Assembly: GCF_016745505.1 (NCBI RefSeq)
Contig: NZ_JAERUC010000103.1
Coordinates: forward strand, 1 to 64,000
DNA: 64,000 nt
Source: Streptomyces silvae
Lineage (GTDB): Bacteria > Actinomycetota > Actinomycetes > Streptomycetales > Streptomycetaceae
Direction of reading: 5' to 3'
The position numbers and the translations under genes were made by a program. The notes beneath the pieces are model-generated. The model ran no database searches and was not told the DNA's origin. It saw only the letters and a list, made by a program, of their open reading frames with translations. Numbering within the stretch: position 1 is the first letter of the stretch; the number at the start of each line of letters is the position of its first letter. Shown here piece by piece: positions 35,003-42,283 of this stretch.

Positions 35003-35634
35003 CCGAAGATCTCTTCCTGCTCCGCGACGGCCTCGTACGGATGCTGGAGGCCTACGACTTCGAGATCGCGGCGGCCGTCGAGAGCGGGCCCGAACTGACC
35101 AAGGCGCTGGCGGAGCTGGAGCCGGACGTCGCCGTCGTCGACGTCCGGCTCCCGCCGTCCCACACCGACGAGGGCCTGCAGTGCGCGCTGGCCGCCCGCC
35201 GCGCGAGGCCGGGGCTTCCGGTGCTCGTCCTGTCGCAGCACGTGGAGCAGCTGTACGCCCGTGAGCTGCTGGCCGACGGCAACGGCGGCATCGGCTATCT
35301 GCTGAAGGACCGGGTGTTCGACGCCGACCAGTTCATCGACGCGGTGCGCCGGGTCGCCGCCGGCGGTACGGCGATGGATCCGCAGGTCATCTCCCAGCTG
35401 CTGTCCCGGCGTTCGGCGGACGCGCCGATGGGGGGCCTGACGCCCCGGGAGCGCGAGGTCATGGAGCTGATGGCGCAGGGCCGTTCGAACGTGGCGATCG
35501 CCGCGCAGCTGGTGGTCACGGAGCGGGCGGTGGCCAAGCACACCTCGAACATCTTCGGCAAGCTCGGCCTGCCCGTGTCGGACGACGACAACCGCCGCGT
35601 GCTCGCGGTCCTCGCCTACCTCGACCGGGGCTGA
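34987..35634 (+). CDS. LuxR/NarL family response regulator
   Basis: 215-aa regulator paired with the preceding kinase. The receiver domain has phospho-acceptor Asp52 in VAVVDVRLPPS and Lys in YLLKDRV; the C-terminal LuxR helix-turn-helix is GLTPREREVMELMAQGRSN to VAKHTSNIFGKLGL. The start is TTG at 34987, chosen because GGAG lies 5 nt upstream, it gives MRVVLAEDLFLLRDG with the acidic pair in place, and no ATG or GTG is available closer. It overlaps the kinase stop by 16 nt. Confidence 0.92.
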   Translation: MRVVLAEDLFLLRDGLVRMLEAYDFEIAAAVESGPELTKALAELEPDVAVVDVRLPPSHTDEGLQCALAARRARPGLPVLVLSQHVEQLYARELLADGNGGIGYLLKDRVFDADQFIDAVRRVAAGGTAMDPQVISQLLSRRSADAPMGGLTPREREVMELMAQGRSNVAIAAQLVVTERAVAKHTSNIFGKLGLPVSDDDNRRVLAVLAYLDRG

Positions 35635-35647
35635 CCGCCTGCGGCCC

Positions 35648-36130
35648 TCAGCCCGCGAACCACCTCTCCGCGTCCAGCCGGAACGCCCCGGCGGGCGCCA
35701 TCCTCCGCAGGTCCGCCTCCAGGGCCGCGACCCGCTCCGCGCCGAGGGCTCCGGTCCACTCGGCGCGGATCCGGTCGAAGCCCTCGGCGGATCTGACCAG
35801 CATGTCGGCGCCGCGTGCGGTGACCCTGACCCGCTTGCGCCGGCCGTCGTCCGGGTCGTCGACCCGGACGACGTATCCGAGGCCCTCCAGCTTGTCGACC
35901 GTCTTCCCGGCCGCCTGCTTGGAGACGCCCAGCCGCCGGCCGATCTCGCTGGCGCTCGCCCCGTCCGGCCCGACGGCCTGGAGCGCGAAGCCGTAGGCCG
36001 GGCGCACGTCCGGGTGGCCATGTGCGGCCAGGTCGCGGTGGAGCGTGTCGATGATCGACCGGAAGCCCGCGAACAGCAGGAGCGGCAGTTCGAACCCCGC
36101 CTCACCGCTCCCGCCCCTCTCCTCAGCCAT
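35648..36130 (-). CDS. MarR family transcriptional regulator
   Basis: 160-aa winged-helix regulator (SASEIGRRLGVSKQAAGKTV; wing DPDDGRRKRVRVTARG). The ATG at 36130 (MAEERGGSGEAGF) is taken as start. It is divergent from an AhpD-like gene, and the 70 bp between them hold a perfect inverted repeat, so it probably represses itself and that gene in response to a redox or aromatic signal. Confidence 0.88.
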   Translation of the reverse strand: MAEERGGSGEAGFELPLLLFAGFRSIIDTLHRDLAAHGHPDVRPAYGFALQAVGPDGASASEIGRRLGVSKQAAGKTVDKLEGLGYVVRVDDPDDGRRKRVRVTARGADMLVRSAEGFDRIRAEWTGALGAERVAALEADLRRMAPAGAFRLDAERWFAG

Positions 36131-36138
36131 TGCGCACC

Positions 36139-36178
36139 TCGACAACCTGGTTTACCTTTTCGACAATCACGTTGTCGA
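36139..36178. promoter_or_regulatory. probable MarR operator
   Basis: Inverted repeat TCGACAA-N5-TTGTCGA (36160-36178) with a third copy of TCGACAA at 36139-36145. It lies in the divergent promoter between the MarR and AhpD-like genes. Confidence 0.6.
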
Positions 36179-36200
36179 GTTTACCCGCGAGGGGACCACC

Positions 36201-36755
36201 ATGTCCGGAACCCATGACCCGCACTTCCCCGATCACACCATCGACTCCGCACCGCCCGCCGCCCGCCGCACCATGGAGGCGATGGCCAGGAAGCAGGGCG
36301 GCCGCGTCCCGTCCGCGGTGGCCCGGCTCGCCACGTCACCGGAGACACTGGGCGGCTTCCTCCAGGCGAGCGCGGCCTTCGAGTCCAGCACCCTGGACCC
36401 GCTGTCCCGCGAGGTCGTCGTCATGACGATGGCCACCCGTAACGCGTGCCACATCTGCGTGGAGATGCACACGGCGAGACTGGTCGCGCTCGACGCGGCA
36501 CCGGAGCTCGTCACCGCTCTGCGGACGCCCGGGGAGCAGCCCCTGGCGGACGAACGGCTGGAGGGCGTACGCCGGTTCACGCTCACCGCCCTGGAGACCG
36601 CCGGGGCGGTCGGGGACAAGGCCCTCCAGGACTTCCTGTCGCTGGGGTACACCGCGCGCAACGCCCTGGAGGTGGTGCTCGGCATCGGCGCCTACACGAT
36701 GTCGACGCTGGCCAACCGGATGACGGGGGCACCCGTGGACGCCGTGCCGGTGTAG
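36201..36755 (+). CDS. carboxymuconolactone decarboxylase/AhpD-like protein
   Basis: 184-aa alkylhydroperoxidase-like protein. The redox motif is Cys83-x2-Cys86 with His90 (NACHICVEMH), as in AhpD, which supports peroxidase rather than decarboxylase activity. The ATG at 36201 is preceded by GAGGGGA. Control by the divergent MarR protein is likely from the shared operator region. Confidence 0.88.
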   Translation: MSGTHDPHFPDHTIDSAPPAARRTMEAMARKQGGRVPSAVARLATSPETLGGFLQASAAFESSTLDPLSREVVVMTMATRNACHICVEMHTARLVALDAAPELVTALRTPGEQPLADERLEGVRRFTLTALETAGAVGDKALQDFLSLGYTARNALEVVLGIGAYTMSTLANRMTGAPVDAVPV

Positions 36756-36865
36756 CCGGCCGCGCGGATTCCGCGGGGTGCTGAACGGATGGGGCTCCCG
36801 GTCCGTATGGGACGTCACGCTTCCGACGCGAAGCACTCGAGGCGGACTCGAAGCGGAGGAGTTCC

Positions 36866-38398
36866 ATGGCACGCACATCGCGCAAGAAACGCTCGACGCT
36901 CACCAACCGGGCCGTCGTCGCCGCGGCAGCACTGTTCCTGGGGGGAGGCGGGCTGATCGCCGTCAATGTCTACGCGAGCGCGGGGGAAGGCGGGTCCGGC
37001 GCACCTCCGGGGCAGTTCCGGAACGCGGCCAGTCAGATGTCCACCATCGACTGTCCCGACGCGGGGATCGCCCTTCCCGACGTACCGGACGGGGCCCGGC
37101 CCGAGGTCGACCGCGAACTGGCCGCGATGGACACGCAGATCACCGACGCGTACCGGGAGTTCGCGGACCGCAAGGAGCGGATCGCCCGGGACCCCGAGCT
37201 CGCCGGGAACGCGGTGCTCGGTCCGCTGAGGAGCAGACGGGCGGCCAGCCTCGACCGGATCGGAACCGCCGTCGAGCGGGTCGAGGGCCGGCGGCCGCAG
37301 GGCCTTGAGGGGCTCGCCGGATGCAGCCTGCGCGCCGACGACGACAACGGCGGAGATGGCGGCAACGGCAACGGCCAGGACGGCGGTCAGGGCGGCGGCA
37401 ACGGCCAGGACGGCGGCGGCGACGGCCAGGGAGACGGCCAGGACCAGGGCGAAGGACAGGGCCAGGGGGACGGCCAGGACGGCGGCCAGGGCGGTGACCA
37501 GGGCCGGCAGGGCAACGGCCCCGAGGCGTCCGACTTCGTCGACATCCAGTCCGTGGAGCCCGCCGCCGACCGCCCGCGCAACCGCCGCGGCGCCTCCCGG
37601 GGCACCTTCACCACCGACTGCGGGCGCAACGAGAACGGCAAGTTCAACCCGGACAACGTCATCGCCGCCCCCGGTGTGAGCAACGGCGCCCACCACATGC
37701 ACGACTACGTGGGCAACCAGGCCACCGACGCCTTCGCCGGCGACGACCAGCTCGCCGCCGGGGAGACGACCTGCCGCAACCAGGGCGACCGGTCCACGTA
37801 CTACTGGCCCGTGCTCCGCCTCCAGAACGGCCAGGACGAGAACGACGTGGACGCGGACGGCGGCGGCAGGGACCAGAACACCGGGGAGATCCAGACCCCG
37901 TCCCAGGTCACGCTGACGTTCACCGGCTCCCCCGCCGGGAAGGTCACGGCCATGCCGCGCTTCCTGCGGATCATCACCGGGGACGCCAAGGCCTTCACCA
38001 ACGGCGACGCCAATGCCAACGCCTCCTGGAGCTGCACCGGCTTCGAGGACAGGCAGCTCAAGGACAAGTACCCGATCTGCCCCGAGGGCAGCCAGGTCGT
38101 GCGGTCCTTCGCCTTCCAGAGCTGCTGGGACGGGCAGAACACCGACAGCGCCAACCACCGCACCCATGTGGCGTTCGCCCAGGAAGACGGGCGGTGCCCG
38201 GACGGCTTCAGGGCCATCCCGCAGTTGGTCCAGCGCATCGTGTACGACGTCCCGCCGGGCCCCGGCTTCGCCGTGGACTCCTTCCCGGAGCAGCTGCACA
38301 AGCCCGTCACCGATCACGGCGACTTCATCAACGTCTTCGACGAGAAGCTGATGAAGAAGGTGGTGAGCTGCGTCAACGGCGGGCGCAAGTGCCGCTGA
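36866..38398 (+). CDS. secreted DUF1996 protein with Gly/Gln/Asp-rich linker
   Basis: 510-aa protein. An N-terminal basic stretch and hydrophobic core (VVAAAALFLGGGGLIAVNVY, residues 16-35) form a signal peptide or anchor. Residues about 160-220 are a low-complexity region made of GQDGG and GDGQ units. The C-terminal half is DUF1996 (FTTDCGRNENGKFNPDNV, then SNGAHHMHDYVGN), a domain found in secreted proteins of fungi and actinomycetes, of unknown function. The ATG at 36866 has GGAGGAG 5 nt upstream. It faces the lipoprotein gene, 33 bp between stops. Confidence 0.85.
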   Translation: MARTSRKKRSTLTNRAVVAAAALFLGGGGLIAVNVYASAGEGGSGAPPGQFRNAASQMSTIDCPDAGIALPDVPDGARPEVDRELAAMDTQITDAYREFADRKERIARDPELAGNAVLGPLRSRRAASLDRIGTAVERVEGRRPQGLEGLAGCSLRADDDNGGDGGNGNGQDGGQGGGNGQDGGGDGQGDGQDQGEGQGQGDGQDGGQGGDQGRQGNGPEASDFVDIQSVEPAADRPRNRRGASRGTFTTDCGRNENGKFNPDNVIAAPGVSNGAHHMHDYVGNQATDAFAGDDQLAAGETTCRNQGDRSTYYWPVLRLQNGQDENDVDADGGGRDQNTGEIQTPSQVTLTFTGSPAGKVTAMPRFLRIITGDAKAFTNGDANANASWSCTGFEDRQLKDKYPICPEGSQVVRSFAFQSCWDGQNTDSANHRTHVAFAQEDGRCPDGFRAIPQLVQRIVYDVPPGPGFAVDSFPEQLHKPVTDHGDFINVFDEKLMKKVVSCVNGGRKCR

Positions 38399-38431
38399 GG
38401 CGGCCTCGCCGTACCCCTCATACCTGCGCGG

Positions 38432-38926
38432 TCAGCTCGTCCGGTGACCGGAGTGCCCTTCCTCGCTCCCCCCACTGCCACTGTTCCCCGAGTGGTGCGG
38501 CGAGGCGGTCTCCACCGTCCCTCCGAGCCGGCCGCGCAGCGCCGCGACCACCTCCGCGTCACCGACCGCGACCCACTTCCGGCCGACCAGGTACGAGCCG
38601 CCGTAGTCGTTGGCCTCGTTGATCCACTCGCGCTGGCCGCGGTCGGTGGCGAAGGTCGCCAGGACGTAACGTCCGTCGTCGGTCGTGCAGTTGGCCTGCC
38701 GGATCTCCTCGGCGTCGGTCTGGAGGTCCGGCTCGCAGCGCGCCTTCGACGCGATCTGCTCCAGGGTCCCGCTCGCGGTGGGCGGCACGGCGGGCCTGTC
38801 GTCGCCGTCCGCTCCCCCGCCGCACGCGGTGAGCGCTCCGGCGGCCGTGAGCAGGGCGAACCCCGCAGCCACGGCCCCGGGTATCCGGCCGGTCCGTCCT
38901 CTTCGCCACTCCAGCTGTCCCGCCAT
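38432..38926 (-). CDS. putative lipoprotein, hypothetical
   Basis: 164-aa protein with a lipoprotein signal: basic start MAGQLEWRRGRTGRIPG, hydrophobic core, lipobox LTAC (Cys at about residue 35). The mature part has two more Cys (RCEPDLQTD and ANCTTDDG) that could form a disulfide and a small domain ending in EVVAALRGRLGG, followed by a Ser/Gly/His tail. No family recognised. Divergent from the 642-aa gene with 108 bp between. Confidence 0.75.
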   Translation of the reverse strand: MAGQLEWRRGRTGRIPGAVAAGFALLTAAGALTACGGGADGDDRPAVPPTASGTLEQIASKARCEPDLQTDAEEIRQANCTTDDGRYVLATFATDRGQREWINEANDYGGSYLVGRKWVAVGDAEVVAALRGRLGGTVETASPHHSGNSGSGGSEEGHSGHRTS

Positions 38927-39034
38927 GCGGCCATCGTGCCCCGGTGCTCCCGGCTTTCGCGCGGAAACCGCACAACCCGCTCCGGAGCGCGCACGCCGGA
39001 GTGACCATCGCACCATTCGCTCGTTCAGCTGAAT

Positions 39035-40963
39035 ATGCCCCCTCTGCGAGCAGTACCGCCGTCCGCCGGCCGCCCGTACGCGGAGCAGGCCGCCGGGGAG
39101 CGTGCGGAGGCCGCGCCCGCCGAGCACTACGCCCGGCTGGTGCGGCTCGCGTATCTCGTGCTGGCGCCCTCGCTCGGCCGTAACCGCCGGGTGCTGTCGG
39201 CTCATTGGATGGCCCAGCGGGCCCTGGCCTGCGGGCCGGCCGCGGACCCGGGGGGTGCGTACGCGTACGTACGGCTCCGGGTGCTGCGGTCCGCGCTGGA
39301 GGCGGGGCTGCCGCTGCTCCGGTTCGGGCGGCCCCGGCGGGCGCAGTTCCCGCCGCTGGTGCCGCAGGTGTGGGGGCTGCGGCTGTTCCCGCACTCCTGC
39401 GGCGCGGACGAGCTGGCCCTGGAGCAGGCCCTGGCCGAGACGTCGGCGCCCTGCCGGGCCGCGCACGTGCTGCGGGGCCTCGAAGGGCTGGACGACGCCG
39501 AGGTGTGCCGGGTCCTCGACGCGGCGGGCGTCGCCGATCCGCGGGCGGCGCTGTTGGAGGCGGACGCGCTCACGGCACCCCACGCGCTGCTGTCCTCACC
39601 GGAGTTCGACCCGTGCTCGCTCCAGGTGCGGCCGACCGACCCGGTCCGCCGGCTGCGGCGCGGGCGCACCCTGCTGGCCGGGGCCGGCGCCCTGCTGGTC
39701 TGCGGGACGCTGCTGCTGATGCCGGGCGACGGGCTGGGCGGGCCGCGCGCCACCTCGGCGCCGCTCTACTCGCGCAACCCGGCCGCCCAGCGGGCGCTGG
39801 ATCCCGCCGCGCTGCGCCGGGTGCCGGAGGGGCTCTGGCGGGGCTCCACCCGCCGGGACTTCACCGTCTGGCCGACCCGTGGCGACCGGACCGGGGACAC
39901 CGGGCTGCTGGGCCGCGCCCTCGCCGCGTGGGCGCGGCCCGGCCCGGCGGTGGTCCCGACGGCGACGCCCGGGACGCCCGACGGGCCGCCGATGGGACCG
40001 CCGCAGCTGCTGTACGCGGGCGAGGTCGGCGGGGCCGCCGTGGTGCTGTTCCACGACGGTCTGCGGGTCGTGCGCTACGCCGAGCCGCGCAACGCCGATC
40101 CGTCGGGCGGCGCGGCGCTGGACTTCGCCCGGGTGGACGGCGCGGACGCGGTGGCCGCGAGTGCGCTGGTGGTGCAGCGCCGCCGCACCGGCCGGATCCG
40201 CTATCTGACGGCGCCCTGGGTCCGGGAGGCCGCCGTACGCGACCTGCTCGCGCCGCACGGGGCGGCCCGGCCGCTGCCCCGTGACCGGCACGGGGTGACG
40301 GACCCGGTGACCGAACCGGAGACGAAGGAGGGCGGCCGGGCCGACTGCCGTTCCTGGCAGGCCCTGGAGCTGCGGGACGGCACCGCGGCGCGGCTGATGA
40401 CGGATCTGGGCGAGCTCACCCCCGTACGCCTCACGTCGGGCTCGCCGTCGGCGCCGCACGATGTGTCGGGCCGGGCCGAGCGGGAGAGCTGGGCGCGCAC
40501 GGCCTGTCTCCTTCCGGCGGTGCGGTCCAACGGCGTCCGGTCGGTGAACTCCTGGCCGTTCGCGCGGCAGCGGCTGCCGGAGGGCGCGGGGGACGCCCTG
40601 TGGTTCTGCACCAGGGCGGACACCTGGCGGGGTACGGGCAGCAGGGTGCTGGCGCAGTTCCAGGCGCCGCCCGAGCTGTCCGGCGGCACGGGGGCACCGG
40701 CGGCGGTCGCGGCCCGTGCCGAGGACTCGCCGGACTGCGGGATACGCAGACCGCGGGTGCTGGCGGGCGTGCTGTGGAAGTCGGACGCCGGGCGGTGGTA
40801 CGTACTGGCGGCGGGTTCACGGCAGTTCGCGGCCCTGTCGGCGTCCGGAGGGGTGAGCGGCCGGGCGTCCGGGCGGCTGCTGGCGCTGCCGGCCGGCGAG
40901 GGCGACCGGCCCCGGCTGGCGGGGCTGCTGGCGGACGGCAGCCGGGTGGGCTCGCTGCGCTGA
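39035..40963 (+). CDS. large hypothetical membrane protein with sigma-factor-like N-terminus
   Basis: 642-aa protein I do not recognise. Residues 25-190 are helical and resemble a degenerate RNA polymerase sigma-like region (YARLVRLAYLVLAPSLGRNR; ALEQALAETSAPCRAAHVLR; LEGLDDAEVCRVLDAAGV). One membrane helix follows (LLAGAGALLVCGTLLLMPG, about 212-230), then a 400-residue domain with several Cys outside the membrane. The ATG at 39035 lacks a clear ribosome site. Expression is divergent from the lipoprotein gene. Function unknown. Confidence 0.75.
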   Translation: MPPLRAVPPSAGRPYAEQAAGERAEAAPAEHYARLVRLAYLVLAPSLGRNRRVLSAHWMAQRALACGPAADPGGAYAYVRLRVLRSALEAGLPLLRFGRPRRAQFPPLVPQVWGLRLFPHSCGADELALEQALAETSAPCRAAHVLRGLEGLDDAEVCRVLDAAGVADPRAALLEADALTAPHALLSSPEFDPCSLQVRPTDPVRRLRRGRTLLAGAGALLVCGTLLLMPGDGLGGPRATSAPLYSRNPAAQRALDPAALRRVPEGLWRGSTRRDFTVWPTRGDRTGDTGLLGRALAAWARPGPAVVPTATPGTPDGPPMGPPQLLYAGEVGGAAVVLFHDGLRVVRYAEPRNADPSGGAALDFARVDGADAVAASALVVQRRRTGRIRYLTAPWVREAAVRDLLAPHGAARPLPRDRHGVTDPVTEPETKEGGRADCRSWQALELRDGTAARLMTDLGELTPVRLTSGSPSAPHDVSGRAERESWARTACLLPAVRSNGVRSVNSWPFARQRLPEGAGDALWFCTRADTWRGTGSRVLAQFQAPPELSGGTGAPAAVAARAEDSPDCGIRRPRVLAGVLWKSDAGRWYVLAAGSRQFAALSASGGVSGRASGRLLALPAGEGDRPRLAGLLADGSRVGSLR

Positions 40964-40973
40964 GGGCGGGGGC

Positions 40974-40998
40974 GGCGGGCGGCGGAAGTCCGCCCGCC
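40974..40998 (+). terminator. terminator after the 642-aa protein gene
   Basis: GGCGGGCGG (40974-40982) pairs with CCGCCCGCC (40990-40998), 7-nt loop. Confidence 0.65.
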
Positions 40999-41020
40999 CT
41001 CCCCCGTTAGGCTGTTCGGC

Positions 41021-41764
41021 ATGACGACCGGGGTGCGACGCAGGATGGGCGTCGACGAGCGCAGGGCCCAGTTGATCCGTGTCGCCCTGGAGTTGTTCAG
41101 TCAGCGCTCCCCGGACGAGGTGTCGATCGACGAGATCGCGGCGGCGGCCGGCATCTCCCGCCCGCTCGTCTACCACTACTTCCCGGGGAAGCGCAGTCTG
41201 TACGAGGCGGCGCTGAAGCGGGCCGCCGACGAGCTGGCCGGCCGCTTCCTGGAGGCGCACGAAGGGCCCCTGGGGGCGCGCCTGATCCGGGTGATGCGCC
41301 GGTTCTTCGACTTCGTCGAGGAGCACGGCCCGGGTTTCGCGGCCTTGATCCGGGGCGGCCCGGCCGGTGGTTCGTCCACGGCCAACGCCCTGGTGGACGG
41401 GGTGCGGCAGGCGGCGTACGAGCAGATCGTCGCCCACCTCGGCGTCCCGCAGCCGCCCGCGCGGCTGGAGCTCGTGGTGCGGTCCTGGGTGTCGCTGGCC
41501 GAGTCGACGGCGCTGCTCTGGCTCGACGGGAAGCGCATCCCGCGCGGCGAGCTGGAGTTGCAGCTGGTGCACGACTTCGCGGCGCTGGCGGCGGTGAGCG
41601 CCGCGTACGACCAGGAGATGGCCGGCATCATGCTGCGGGTCTTCGCGCAGGAGCCGGCCGACGGCCCGTTCGGTGAACTGCTGTCCAGGCTCTCGGTCCT
41701 GGCGCCCGCCGCACCGGCCGTCCCGGCGCAGCGGCTGCCGGCGTCCTCTCAGCCCTTGCGGTAG
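41021..41764 (+). CDS. TetR family transcriptional regulator
   Basis: 247-aa repressor with the TetR N-terminal helix-turn-helix (ELFSQRSPDEVSIDEIAAAA; SRPLVYHYFPGKRSLYEAAL) and a longer ligand domain. TAGGCT (41008-41013) lies 7 nt before the ATG, so a leaderless transcript is likely. The final 16 bp overlap the convergent tautomerase gene, whose promoter carries an inverted repeat. The physical link suggests it may control that gene. Confidence 0.9.
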   Translation: MTTGVRRRMGVDERRAQLIRVALELFSQRSPDEVSIDEIAAAAGISRPLVYHYFPGKRSLYEAALKRAADELAGRFLEAHEGPLGARLIRVMRRFFDFVEEHGPGFAALIRGGPAGGSSTANALVDGVRQAAYEQIVAHLGVPQPPARLELVVRSWVSLAESTALLWLDGKRIPRGELELQLVHDFAALAAVSAAYDQEMAGIMLRVFAQEPADGPFGELLSRLSVLAPAAPAVPAQRLPASSQPLR

Positions 41765-42099
41765 GAGGCGTCCAGGTCGCGGACCTCGGCCGAGGTGTGG
41801 ACAGTGACGCCGTCGACGGGCTTCAGGTGCCCGGCCAGCAGCTCCAGGACGGCCTCCGTCAGCCGCGCCTTGGTCTCGGGGGTGCGGCCCGGCAGCATCG
41901 CGATGGAGACGTTCACGAGGGAGTCCCCTGTGGCGGCATCCCCGACGACCGAGTCCTCGGCCCTGCGGAACCGGGTCTTGCAGGCCGGGACCTTGGTGGA
42001 CACGGTCTCGGCGACCAGCGGGTGCAGGGCCAGCGCGAAGCCGCGCCGGTCGAAGGCGTCGTCGAGTTCGGCGGAGTAGTCGACGGTGATCTGCGGCAT
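41749..42099 (-). CDS. tautomerase superfamily protein (5-carboxymethyl-2-hydroxymuconate isomerase-like)
   Basis: 116-aa protein of the 4-oxalocrotonate tautomerase superfamily. The ATG at 42099 puts Pro at position 2 (MPQITVDYSAELDDAFDRRG), which becomes the catalytic N-terminal proline after Met removal; an in-frame TTG one codon earlier would destroy this, so the ATG is the start. The second repeat-like half (VNVSIAMLPGRTPETKARLT) is as in CHMI. It overlaps the convergent TetR gene by 16 bp. Confidence 0.83.
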   Translation of the reverse strand: MPQITVDYSAELDDAFDRRGFALALHPLVAETVSTKVPACKTRFRRAEDSVVGDAATGDSLVNVSIAMLPGRTPETKARLTEAVLELLAGHLKPVDGVTVHTSAEVRDLDASYRKG

Positions 42100-42130
42100 C
42101 AAGCGCTCCTGGTCGCGGGGGTGTTACGGG

Positions 42131-42157
42131 TCCATGTACGTGTACGGCGTGTATGGA
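42131..42157. promoter_or_regulatory. inverted repeat upstream of the tautomerase gene
   Basis: TCCATGTACG (42131-42140) and CGTGTATGGA (42148-42157) are inverted with 8 of 10 matches and a 7-bp spacer; the motif GTGTACG recurs around it. Candidate TetR-type operator. Confidence 0.4.
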
Positions 42158-42220
42158 CGTGTACGACTGTACGGCTTCAGCTTCGCCTGATCGTGCCGCC
42201 CGCACAAGGGAGCGCGAAAA

Positions 42221-42268
42221 GGGCCGGCCCCGGCTCCCGCCACGAGGGGCGGGAGCCGGGACCGGCCC
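42221..42268 (-). terminator. terminator after the amylase-pullulanase gene
   Basis: A 21-bp inverted repeat with one mismatch (42221-42241 with 42248-42268), 15 bp after the stop of the minus-strand gene. Confidence 0.85.
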
Positions 42269-42283
42269 GTGGGAGCGGGCGCC

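Noticed and set aside
37360..37530. Repetitive GGCCAGGACGGC-type array resembling a repeat locus
   Set aside because: It is in frame inside the DUF1996 gene and encodes a Gly/Gln/Asp linker; spacing is irregular and there are no spacers, so it is not a CRISPR array.
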